In this document: piece after piece, positions 31,409 to 40,564 of the stretch
Position numbering within the stretch: the first letter of the stretch is position 1
How the letters are laid out: each line of letters opens with the position of its first letter
NCBI GenBank assembly: GCA_024643755.1
Contig: JAHEMG010000004.1
Location: 1,599-59,906 of the forward strand
Reading direction: 5' to 3'
Length of the DNA: 58,308 nt
From: Flavobacteriales bacterium
GTDB taxonomy: Bacteria > Bacteroidota > Bacteroidia > NS11-12g > UBA955
Position numbers and translations under genes: made by a program
Notes under the pieces: model-generated
The model's database searches: none
What the model was told of the DNA's origin: nothing
Seen by the model: the letters and a program-made list of their open reading frames with translations, nothing else

Positions 31409-32679
31409 TGCGATACCGTCCACTTGCCAGCAACAACCAGGAAAAAATCGACAGTTTGGCGATTTTCTTATACGTTGTTTTGCTGTTGATTGGATTTGTT
31501 AGCATAGCTAGCGCCACGTCTGACGTAAATCAGGCATTTTACGATTTATCGGATGTTGCCATCAAGCAATTGGTGTTTATTGTTGGTGCGATATTGATCA
31601 TATTCACCATTGTTTTCTCCAATGTAGTGGTGATCGATTACTTTGCGTACGGCTTTTATGCGGTTGCCATCACTCTGAATATTTTGGTTTTATTTCTTGG
31701 TCGCGAGATATCTGGTGCGAAGTCTTGGTTTGGATTTGGCGGGTTTGGTATTCAACCAAGTGAATTCGCGAAGGTGGCCACTGCCATTGCTCTGTCCAAG
31801 TTTTTAGGAACCTATGGCGTTCGGTTTCAAGGTTGGAAGAATATCGCCACGGCGTTGGGTATCTTTCTGTTGCCAATGGCCATTATTTTGATTCAAAACG
31901 ATACAGGTAGTGCCCTGGTTTTTTTATCGTTTTTCTTGGTACTGTACCGCGAAGGACTGCCAGGATATATCCTAATGTCGGCCGTTTGGTTGGGCATTCT
32001 GGCCATTTTTAGAATTATCAGCGAGGCTACTGGCGTATCGAGTTTTTATGGGTACGGCTTCCTGTTGGGTATTGGGTCTATTGTCGTGTTTTTTGTGCGA
32101 AAAGACCGTGGAATCGCCATATTAGTCACCACCATTGCTGTAGTATCTTCATTGTTTTACACCATCGTGGGTACATTTTATCTGAAAATCTTGCAGCAAT
32201 ATCAGCGTGATCGCATAGAATTGGTGTTGGGATTGAAAGAAGATGACCGGGGATTGGGATTCAATTTGAAGCAATCTAAGATTGCGATTGGTGCGGGAGA
32301 GCTTTGGGGACGTGGCTATTTAAAAGGAACACAAACGAAAATGGGATTTGTGCCGGAGCAACACACCGATTTCATCTTTGATGCCATAGGAGAAGAATGG
32401 GGATTTGTTGGCAGCACCTTGTTTTTACTCATATTTTGTGGCTTGTTGGTAAGACTGGTCATCATAGCGGAACGTCAATCAACGGTATTTGGTCGGGTAC
32501 TCGGTTATTCTTTGGCTTCTGTTTTGTTTTTTCACATGTCGATCAATATCGGGATGACAATGGGATTGGTTCCTACAATTGGTATCCCCCTGCCCTTCAT
32601 TTCTGCTGGTGGTAGTAGTTTATGGGCATTTACCTTGTTTCTTTTTACGTTTCTAAGGGTAGATCAGGTACGGAAATAA
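31408..32679 (+). CDS. rodA: Rod shape-determining protein RodA (SEDS glycosyltransferase)
   Basis: IQPSEFAKVATAIALSKFL, QNDTGSALVFLSFF, PEQHTDFIFDAIGEEWGF. Confidence 0.95.
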   Translation: MRYRPLASNNQEKIDSLAIFLYVVLLLIGFVSIASATSDVNQAFYDLSDVAIKQLVFIVGAILIIFTIVFSNVVVIDYFAYGFYAVAITLNILVLFLGREISGAKSWFGFGGFGIQPSEFAKVATAIALSKFLGTYGVRFQGWKNIATALGIFLLPMAIILIQNDTGSALVFLSFFLVLYREGLPGYILMSAVWLGILAIFRIISEATGVSSFYGYGFLLGIGSIVVFFVRKDRGIAILVTTIAVVSSLFYTIVGTFYLKILQQYQRDRIELVLGLKEDDRGLGFNLKQSKIAIGAGELWGRGYLKGTQTKMGFVPEQHTDFIFDAIGEEWGFVGSTLFLLIFCGLLVRLVIIAERQSTVFGRVLGYSLASVLFFHMSINIGMTMGLVPTIGIPLPFISAGGSSLWAFTLFLFTFLRVDQVRK

Positions 32680-32704
32680 ACGCGTTTTCCGTATTATTGT
32701 ACTG

Positions 32705-35700
32705 ATGAACAACGTGCGTTTCAAACAGTTGTATGTGCGCAGTTTTACTGCTGTACTGTTGGCTTCAAGTTTATTTTCTTGTGGTGATTCCAATGACGAA
32801 AATGTAGATGTGCTATTTGAAAAAATAGAATCAGATGTCACTGGCATTGATTTCGTGAATACTGTACCCGAAAATGACACATTGAATCAATTCACCTATC
32901 ACTATCTATACAACGGTTCGGGTGTAGCCATTGGCGACATCAACAACGATGGAAAAAACGATTTGTATTTTTCAGGCAATGAAAAGTCGTCTCGTCTTTA
33001 TCTGAATAAGGGTGATTTCAAATTTGAAGATATCACCGAAAAAAGTGGTACGGGAACCAAACAATGGATCAGTGGTGTTACGATGGTCGATGTAAACAAC
33101 GACGGGTGGCTAGATATTTATGCATGTTCTTCAGGACCCAAACAGCTCAAACAATCCAAACGGAACTTATTGTTTATCAATCAAAAGGACGGCAAATTTA
33201 AAGAATCGGCCAAGGAATGGGGCGTAGATGATGGCGGTAACGCTACCTGTGCAACCTTTTTTGATTACGACAACGATGGCGATTTGGACTTCTATCTAGG
33301 CAATCATGCAGATCAGTTTTTCTCTAATATAAACACCCGTTTCACGCCCACCTTGAACATGGATGAGTTTAACCAGCAGCACTTTTTCCGCAATGATGGC
33401 AATAAATTCACCGATGTTTCAGAAAAAGCGGGCGTAGTTAAAATGGGTTATTGTTTGAGCGCTGCAGCAGCGGACTACAACAATGATGGACTTACCGACT
33501 TATACGTTTGCAATGATTACCATGTACCTGACTGCTACTATATCAACAATGGCGATGGCACATTCACCGATCAGTTTGATGTAGCTTTCAAGCACTCAAG
33601 TACAAACTCCATGGGCAGCGATGTTGCGGATGTCAACAACGACGGATTCTCGGACCTGATTACAGTGGACATGCTCTCTGAAAGTCCTCGTAGATATATG
33701 TCGTTGATGGGACCAAAAGACTATGACTATACCATGGTGGGAATCAAAAATGGATACAAAAACCAATACATGAAGAACAACCTTCAAATGAATTTGGGCA
33801 ATGGTCATTTTGCTGATTTGTCCTATTTGTACGGCGTTGCTAAGTCGGATTGGAGTTGGAGCCCCTTACTATCGGATTTTAACGATGATGGATTCACCGA
33901 CATGTTTGTTTCCAATGGTTATTATCGCGATGTAACAAACTTAGATTTTATCCTATATCAAAGCATCGTAGAGCAGCAACAAAAACGTGGGTTGACGCAT
34001 GAAGAATTACTGAAGAAATTGCCCTATGAGAAAATCCAGAATTTCTTTTTTCAAAACAACCAAGGACAGGGTTTCGTCAACAGGGCTAGCGAAGTTGGTT
34101 TAGATGATTTAACCTTGAGTACGGGATCTGCCACCGGTGATTTGGATGGTGACGGCCGCTTAGACTTGGTCGTATGCAACCAGGGAGAGGTGCCTTTGGT
34201 TTACAAAAACATCCACACACAGAACCACTTTTTGAATGTGAAAGCTGAGGGCAGTGATCGCACCAACAAGTTTGGCATTGGCTGTCAATTATTTGTATCT
34301 GATTCTTCGGGCAAATACAGAAAATTCGAAATACAACCTTCTAGGGGCTATCAGAGTTCCTCAGAGGCCATCGCACATATCGGACTTGGTGAAAATGAAT
34401 CATTGTCAGAATTGGTTGTGGTTTGGCCCAACGGAAAAGCCCAAATCCTCAAAGACGTGTCATGTGACCAAACCTTGGTTGTAAAGAGTGCTGATGCTAA
34501 CACAACCTGGGATAGAAATCTCGTTCGCACAGGCGATATTCCATTCTTTACTGAAAATGAAAGTGAATGGGGTTTGAATTTTAATCACGTAGAACAAGAG
34601 AATCCCGACTTCAAACGCGAACCGTTGTTGCCACATCGTTACACCACCCTAGGGCCTGGAATGTCGGCCGGTGACGTAAACGGCGATGGTTTACAAGATT
34701 TATTTGTAGGTAATGCACGTGAAAGCAAAGGTTCTACCCTATTCTTACTGCAAAAAGATGGTAAGTATAGCGTTGCTGGATCTCAGCCATGGCAATCATT
34801 GGATGCTGACGTGATGGGTTCTTTGCTGTTCGACTGTGATGGTGATCGCGACTTGGATTTGTACGTGGCTGTGGGTGGATCTGAGTTTGAATGGCCCTCG
34901 AATAAGTACCAGCACCAACTTTATTTGAACGATGGAAAAGGTAATTTCAGTGTTGCAAAAGACCGTTTGCCCAATGTCGTTAGCAGTAGTAGTTCAGTTT
35001 CATCTTCAGATTACGATAGTGATGGTGATTTAGACCTATTTGTTGCTGGTCGATTGATGCCAGGCAATTGGCCCACCCTTGAAGTTCGCAGTTACTTGTT
35101 GCAAAACAATGGCGGTAAGTTCAGGGATGTCACAGCAGCCTTGGCGCCAGACTTAGAAAATGCGGGCATGATTTGTTCGGCCATATTCAGCGATTACAAT
35201 GGCGATGGGAAGCCTGACTTATTGCTCGCGGGAGAATGGATGCCGCTGATTTTCATGGAAAATACTGGGGGCAAATTCGTTAACAAAACGGGTGAAGTTG
35301 GCGATGCTTCGCTATCGGGTTGGATGAATAGCATTACCCCAACCGATATCGACAACGATGGCGATTTGGATTATATCGTTGGGAACAAAGGAAACAACAG
35401 CTTTATACAAGCCAAAGTTGGCAGTCCAACCAAAGTATTTTGGGCAGATTTTGATGGCAATGGCCGACAGGATATCGCCATGAGTTATCACTATGGTGGG
35501 AGCGATTATCCTTTGTTCACGATGGACGAAATGGGTAAGGCCTACCCTTTCTTTATCAATAAAAAATTCACCACATACAATGACTTTGCGGGTAAAACCA
35601 TGGAAGAGATCTTTGGCGCAGAGGTGTTGAAACAAAATAGTTTAACGGCCAATTACTTCTCAAACTTCGTCGCCATCAACAACGGTGGTAAATTTAGTTT

Positions 35701-36220
35701 TGTTGAGTTGCCGATGTGGGCGCAAGCAGGTCCTATGTTTGGTACTACCGTTTTGGATATTGATGGGAACGGTTTCGATGACATTCTTTGCACCGGCAAT
35801 AACTACAACACCCGCGTACCGCATGGTCGTGATGATGCCCAACCTAGCTTCGTATTGTTCAACAATGGAGGCAGTTTCACTTATCAATCAGGTTCACGTA
35901 ATGGATTGTATAACCAAGACGATGGAAAATCATTGATTTTATGTCCCGGAGCCAATGGACAAGTCAGAGCGATCATGGCTAACAACAATGGAAAACTCAG
36001 GGGTTACACTTTGTTAAACGGTAAAAACCAACCCCAAAACATCTCTTTTGTTACAGCCCCACCAATGGCAAGTTATGCCAAGGTAACTGTAAATGGATCT
36101 CTAAAAATGGTTGGTCTTAACGGCGGCACTGGTTACTTGACGGGCAATGTACCTGGTGTTTGGAAAACGAAAGGCGTCGACAAAATCGAGTTCTTTGATG
36201 TTACCGGACGCAGGTTGTAA
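32705..36220 (+). CDS. VCBS/FG-GAP repeat lipoprotein with ASPIC/UnbV domain (CRTAC1-like)
   Basis: Lipobox SLFSC; 14 DxNxDG/DxDxDG calcium-binding-type repeats; GCQLFVSDSSGKYRKFEIQPSRGYQSSSEAIAHIGLGENESLSELVVVWPNGK. Confidence 0.88.
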   Translation: MNNVRFKQLYVRSFTAVLLASSLFSCGDSNDENVDVLFEKIESDVTGIDFVNTVPENDTLNQFTYHYLYNGSGVAIGDINNDGKNDLYFSGNEKSSRLYLNKGDFKFEDITEKSGTGTKQWISGVTMVDVNNDGWLDIYACSSGPKQLKQSKRNLLFINQKDGKFKESAKEWGVDDGGNATCATFFDYDNDGDLDFYLGNHADQFFSNINTRFTPTLNMDEFNQQHFFRNDGNKFTDVSEKAGVVKMGYCLSAAAADYNNDGLTDLYVCNDYHVPDCYYINNGDGTFTDQFDVAFKHSSTNSMGSDVADVNNDGFSDLITVDMLSESPRRYMSLMGPKDYDYTMVGIKNGYKNQYMKNNLQMNLGNGHFADLSYLYGVAKSDWSWSPLLSDFNDDGFTDMFVSNGYYRDVTNLDFILYQSIVEQQQKRGLTHEELLKKLPYEKIQNFFFQNNQGQGFVNRASEVGLDDLTLSTGSATGDLDGDGRLDLVVCNQGEVPLVYKNIHTQNHFLNVKAEGSDRTNKFGIGCQLFVSDSSGKYRKFEIQPSRGYQSSSEAIAHIGLGENESLSELVVVWPNGKAQILKDVSCDQTLVVKSADANTTWDRNLVRTGDIPFFTENESEWGLNFNHVEQENPDFKREPLLPHRYTTLGPGMSAGDVNGDGLQDLFVGNARESKGSTLFLLQKDGKYSVAGSQPWQSLDADVMGSLLFDCDGDRDLDLYVAVGGSEFEWPSNKYQHQLYLNDGKGNFSVAKDRLPNVVSSSSSVSSSDYDSDGDLDLFVAGRLMPGNWPTLEVRSYLLQNNGGKFRDVTAALAPDLENAGMICSAIFSDYNGDGKPDLLLAGEWMPLIFMENTGGKFVNKTGEVGDASLSGWMNSITPTDIDNDGDLDYIVGNKGNNSFIQAKVGSPTKVFWADFDGNGRQDIAMSYHYGGSDYPLFTMDEMGKAYPFFINKKFTTYNDFAGKTMEEIFGAEVLKQNSLTANYFSNFVAINNGGKFSFVELPMWAQAGPMFGTTVLDIDGNGFDDILCTGNNYNTRVPHGRDDAQPSFVLFNNGGSFTYQSGSRNGLYNQDDGKSLILCPGANGQVRAIMANNNGKLRGYTLLNGKNQPQNISFVTAPPMASYAKVTVNGSLKMVGLNGGTGYLTGNVPGVWKTKGVDKIEFFDVTGRRL

Positions 36221-36236
36221 TAACTTTCAAGGTATA

Positions 36237-36268
36237 GTTGTATTTTAATATGTAAAACACTATTTTTG
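36237..36268 (+). promoter_or_regulatory. Bacteroidota-type promoter for a small ORF
   Basis: GTTG (36237-36240)-N20-TATTTTTG (36261-36268). Confidence 0.55.
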
Positions 36269-36286
36269 CAACCTAATTGTAAGAAC

Positions 36287-36442
36287 ATGGCTGTTACTAA
36301 ACTCAAAAGAAAAGAAGCAAAAAACAGAAGCAGAATGACCAAGCGCGTTGATAACATCAAACGTTTGAAGTTGGTTACCACTATCGCTTCTCCATACAAA
36401 GGCATATCTGGAATCGTCTTGGAAGACCAAGAAAACCAATAA
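36287..36442 (+). CDS. Small basic protein (51 aa), hypothetical
   Basis: ATG..TAA encodes MAVTKLKRKEAKNRSRMTKRVDNIKRLKLVTTIASPYKGISGIVLEDQENQ; own promoter-like motif and downstream terminator. Confidence 0.7.
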   Translation: MAVTKLKRKEAKNRSRMTKRVDNIKRLKLVTTIASPYKGISGIVLEDQENQ

Positions 36443-36465
36443 ATGTCATTGTTTTAGATATTGAA

Positions 36466-36492
36466 GGCACGCATATTTGCGTGCCTTTTTTT
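36466..36492 (+). terminator. Rho-independent terminator
   Basis: GGCACGCA-TATT-TGCGTGCC followed by TTTTTTT. Confidence 0.92.
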
Positions 36493-36507
36493 ATTAAATT
36501 CACAGCA

Positions 36508-37842
36508 ATGAACGCAACTATGCTCAAACGCACACTACTGTTTTCAATCATCGGCCTCAGTTTATTTCAAAACGCTTGTCAAAAAGCCACTGAAACTGAG
36601 AACAAGATCATTCAAAACGACATTCTCTCGATTTGCAATATGGCCATTCAAAACGCCATTGTTGTTGACCACGTAGCCGCACCTGTAGGATCGCGCAGAT
36701 ATGTGTATGCATCAATCGCCGCCTATGAATCATTGGTGCCCTTTCATTCAAATTATCAAAGTGTCGCCCCCATGATGAATGGATTAAAAGCCACACCATT
36801 GCCTGATACCACACAGAAATATTGTTTGGATTTGGTTGCCATGGCTGCGCATACCTATGTGAGTCAGAAATTGGTCTACAAAGAAGACAGCATCGCAAAT
36901 TTCAGGAAGCGACAACTAGAATTTTACCAAGACAAAATGTCGAATAGCATGTTCGAAGCCTCGATCAGTTATGGCGATAGCGTGGGTTCACACATTGTAA
37001 AATGGTCAAAATCTGACTCATTTGCTTATTTCCGTGGACGCGAATTTTTCTTAACCAAAAACAACCCTGGTTCATGGGAGCAAACACCCCCAGATTTCAT
37101 GGAAGCCATCGAACCAAATTGGGGCAGAATCCGTCCGGTTTTGGTAAAATCAGTCAGAGAATTTCAATTTGATGCGCCGGAGCCATACAGTACAAACAAA
37201 CAATCGCGTTTTTATGCCATCGCCAAACAGGTATACGACACAGTAAATTCAAAAGACACGAACCAACTTAAGACTGCTTGGTATTGGGATGACAATCCAA
37301 ATGCATCCGTGCATTATGGTCATGCTACAATCAATGTGCTGAAGGTATCTCCTGCGGGACATTGGTTATCGATGTTTTCAACGGTGGCTCGACAAAAGAA
37401 CTATTCATTGATGGAAACGGCTGATGGTATGGTTCGATTATCTTCTGCCATATTTGATGCCTTTATTACTTGTTGGCACGTAAAGTATAAAACAGATTAT
37501 TTAAGACCGATCACTGCGATCCATGACTTGATCGATTCTAGCTGGAACTCTCCCATTCAAACACCCGCTTTTCCTGAGTATCCTTCAGGTCACAGTGTGG
37601 TATCAAGTGCCGCAGCTACCGTGTTAACGGCAACCTTTGGAGAATATGAGTTTACTGATAGTGCCGAATTCAAATTTGGTTTGGGTGTGAGAAAATTCAA
37701 GAATTTCAGGGAGGCTAGCAACCAAGCTTGCATGTCGCGCTTATACGGCGGCATTCACTTTATTGATGCGATAGAGAAAGGTAAGAAGTTGGGCAACGAG
37801 GTTGGAAATTACCACGTTACCCATCTTAAAACAAAACGATAA
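36508..37842 (+). CDS. Vanadium-dependent haloperoxidase/PAP2-superfamily lipoprotein
   Basis: KYKTDYLRP (Kx6RP), YPSGHS (PSGH), SRLYGGIHFID; lipobox FQNAC. Confidence 0.85.
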   Translation: MNATMLKRTLLFSIIGLSLFQNACQKATETENKIIQNDILSICNMAIQNAIVVDHVAAPVGSRRYVYASIAAYESLVPFHSNYQSVAPMMNGLKATPLPDTTQKYCLDLVAMAAHTYVSQKLVYKEDSIANFRKRQLEFYQDKMSNSMFEASISYGDSVGSHIVKWSKSDSFAYFRGREFFLTKNNPGSWEQTPPDFMEAIEPNWGRIRPVLVKSVREFQFDAPEPYSTNKQSRFYAIAKQVYDTVNSKDTNQLKTAWYWDDNPNASVHYGHATINVLKVSPAGHWLSMFSTVARQKNYSLMETADGMVRLSSAIFDAFITCWHVKYKTDYLRPITAIHDLIDSSWNSPIQTPAFPEYPSGHSVVSSAAATVLTATFGEYEFTDSAEFKFGLGVRKFKNFREASNQACMSRLYGGIHFIDAIEKGKKLGNEVGNYHVTHLKTKR

Positions 37843-37847
37843 ACTGC

Positions 37848-40469
37848 TTATTGCAATTGCGACAGACGCTTTTCGATAATCAGTAACTTATCAGAAGCGT
37901 CTGCCAATTTTTTACGCTCTACTTCTACCACCTCTGGCTTTGCATTCTGCACAAAGCGCTCATTTTCAAGCTTCTTACGTACAGATGAGATAAATCCATC
38001 GTAATACGCTTTCTCTTTCTCAAGTTCTTCACGCTCTTTATCAACATCAATGGCGATGTTGAGTTCCACCCAAATTTCATTTGTCCCAACGATGATTGGC
38101 ATCCCATTTTGGGGCTTGGTTGACAGGTCTGTATGAATCACCACATTGGCCAATTTCTCTACAAAATCCAACAATCCCAATATGGCTTGAGCTGTTTCTG
38201 GTACCCAAATATTCAATGCTTCTTTTGGCGACAAGCCACGGGTATTGCGTGTATTTCGGATTTCTGTTACCAGTTGCAATGCCTCAGAGGAAATCAATGC
38301 ATTTTTAGATGTATTATTGGCTGTTGGATACGGTGATAATACCAAGGTTTCTGCATTGCCATTGTACATCAACTGAACAATCTCCTCGGTGATAAATGGC
38401 ATGTATGGGTGCAATAACGACATCAATTGATGCAATATGTCTTGCGCCTCCTTTTGGGTAGCACTTGCAATGGCTTCTCCGTATGGAGGTTTGATCGCTT
38501 CTAGGTATACCGCACAGAAATCATCCCAAATCAGTTTGTAGGTAGCCATCAAAGCGTCCGACAATCTAAACTCTGCGAACAAATGCTCTATTTCATGAAG
38601 CGCAGCATTGAGTTGCGATTCCATAAACATTTTTGCTTGGTTGGCCGCTTTGGTAGGTGCTTGGTCGTGCGTTGCCCACCCTTGAATCAACCTGAAGGCA
38701 TTCCAAATTTTGTTACAGAAATTCCGTCCTTGTTCGATTTGCGTTTCATCAAAGAGAATATCATTGCCGGCAGGTGAACAAAGCAACAGGCCCATCCGCA
38801 CTGAATCTGCTCCAAATTTCTCAATAAGCTCAAGTGCATCGGGACTATTACCCAATGACTTACTCATTTTCCGTCTGAGTTTATCGCGAATCAAACCGGT
38901 AAAGTATACGTTCTTGAAAGGCATTTTACCTTCAAATTCGTAACCCGCCATGATCATACGCGCCACCCAGAAAAACAAAATATCCGGACCGGTTACAAGG
39001 TCGTTGGTAGGATAATAGTAATTGAGTTCGGTTTTGTCGGCCTGCTCTCCTATTCCATCAAAAACAGAAATTGGCCACAACCAAGAACTAAACCAAGTAT
39101 CCAATACATCTGGATCTTGATTGATATCAGCCGTTGTTACAGTGATAGACTTTTTCGCAAATTCAACCACCGCTTCTTCAGCCGTTTTTGCCACTACCCA
39201 TTCACCATTGGTTGCATACCAAGCCGGGATACGATGACCCCACCACAACTGACGAGAAATGTTCCAATCTTTCACATTTTCCATCCAATGGCGATAGGTG
39301 TTTTTCAATTTAGCAGGATAGAAATTAATTTCATCGTTCATTACAGATGAAAGCACTTCTGGATTCTTTTTCATAAAATCCTGCATATTCATGAACCACT
39401 GGGTGCTAATTCTTGGCTCAACTACGGCATCGGTTCGCTCGCTGTATCCAACGTTGTGAATGTAATTTTCTTGTTTTGACAACAAATTGGCTTCCTTCAA
39501 GGCCTTCACCCATTGTTTACGTGCTACAAATCTGTCTTGACCCACGAACAATTCGCCTGCTTCAGAGATTGTACCATCGGCATTCAATGTATCAATCACG
39601 GGCAAATTATACTTTAACCCAATGTTGTAGTCATTGATGTCGTGTGCGGGGGTTACTTTCAAAACACCTGTACCAAACTCAATATCAATATAGTCATCTG
39701 CAATGATTGTCACTTCCCTATTTATCAAGGGAACCATTACTTTTTTGCCAATCAAATTTTGGTATCGTTCATCATTGGGATTCACACATACGGCCACATC
39801 TCCGGCAATGGTTTCGGGTCGCGCAGTAGCCACCATCAATTCACCATCGAAGTCTACCCCTTTATAAATTACATAAAAGAGTTGATCTGGCGTTTCTTTA
39901 AAAATCACTTCCTCGTCGCTCAACGTTGTTTGTCCCGCCGGATCCCAGTTCACCATTTTGGTGCCCCGATAAATCAATCCCTTTTTGAACAAATCAACAA
40001 AAACATCAACCACCGCTTCATACAAACTGGGCTCCATGGTAAACCTGGTACGATCCCAATCGCAACTTGCACCCAGCTTTTGCAATTGCTGCAAAATGAT
40101 TCCCCCATATTTTTCTTTCCACTCAAAGGCATGACCAAGGAATTCTTCCCTTGTAAGACTGGATTTGGGGATGCCCTTTTCAGCCAACAATTTCACAACC
40201 TTTGCTTCTGTAGCGATACTGGCATGATCTGTACCAGGGACCCAACAAGCATTGAATCCTTGCTTACGCGCTTTGCGTATCAATACATCTTGAATGGTAT
40301 TGTTCAACATATGTCCCATATGCAAAACACCCGTAACGTTTGGCGGCGGGATTACGATGGTATAAGCAGGACGTTCATCGGGAACTGAACGGAAGTACTT
40401 TTGGCTCAACCAGTGTTGGTACCATTTATTCTCAATATCGGAGGGGTTGTATTTGGCGTAAATTTCCAT
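37848..40469 (-). CDS. valS: Valyl-tRNA synthetase
   Basis: PPPNVTGVLHMGHMLN (HIGH), KMSKSLGNSPD (KMSKS); 873 aa with C-terminal coiled coil. Confidence 0.97.
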   Translation of the reverse strand: MEIYAKYNPSDIENKWYQHWLSQKYFRSVPDERPAYTIVIPPPNVTGVLHMGHMLNNTIQDVLIRKARKQGFNACWVPGTDHASIATEAKVVKLLAEKGIPKSSLTREEFLGHAFEWKEKYGGIILQQLQKLGASCDWDRTRFTMEPSLYEAVVDVFVDLFKKGLIYRGTKMVNWDPAGQTTLSDEEVIFKETPDQLFYVIYKGVDFDGELMVATARPETIAGDVAVCVNPNDERYQNLIGKKVMVPLINREVTIIADDYIDIEFGTGVLKVTPAHDINDYNIGLKYNLPVIDTLNADGTISEAGELFVGQDRFVARKQWVKALKEANLLSKQENYIHNVGYSERTDAVVEPRISTQWFMNMQDFMKKNPEVLSSVMNDEINFYPAKLKNTYRHWMENVKDWNISRQLWWGHRIPAWYATNGEWVVAKTAEEAVVEFAKKSITVTTADINQDPDVLDTWFSSWLWPISVFDGIGEQADKTELNYYYPTNDLVTGPDILFFWVARMIMAGYEFEGKMPFKNVYFTGLIRDKLRRKMSKSLGNSPDALELIEKFGADSVRMGLLLCSPAGNDILFDETQIEQGRNFCNKIWNAFRLIQGWATHDQAPTKAANQAKMFMESQLNAALHEIEHLFAEFRLSDALMATYKLIWDDFCAVYLEAIKPPYGEAIASATQKEAQDILHQLMSLLHPYMPFITEEIVQLMYNGNAETLVLSPYPTANNTSKNALISSEALQLVTEIRNTRNTRGLSPKEALNIWVPETAQAILGLLDFVEKLANVVIHTDLSTKPQNGMPIIVGTNEIWVELNIAIDVDKEREELEKEKAYYDGFISSVRKKLENERFVQNAKPEVVEVERKKLADASDKLLIIEKRLSQLQ

Positions 40470-40474
40470 TGTTG

Positions 40475-40482
40475 CAAAATTA
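40475..40482 (-). promoter_or_regulatory. -7 element (TAATTTTG) for valS
   Basis: CAAAATTA on the plus strand; 5 nt before the ATG. Confidence 0.45.
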
Positions 40483-40515
40483 CGATTTTCGTTTTGTGTT
40501 TTGGGTTGATATCAA

Positions 40516-40548
40516 ATAAAAAGGCCACTCCAAAGAGTGGCCTTTTTT
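40516..40548 (-). terminator. Rho-independent terminator at the end of the ACIII operon
   Basis: GGCCACTC-CAAA-GAGTGGCC flanked by A-run/T-run on both sides; just past the minus-strand CDS end at 40565. Confidence 0.9.
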
Positions 40549-40564
40549 ATGAATTTGTTTGTGA

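Noticed and set aside
39642-40388. 248-aa open frame antisense to valS
   Set aside because: Complements a highly conserved valS region; low-complexity composition and no promoter or domain signal.
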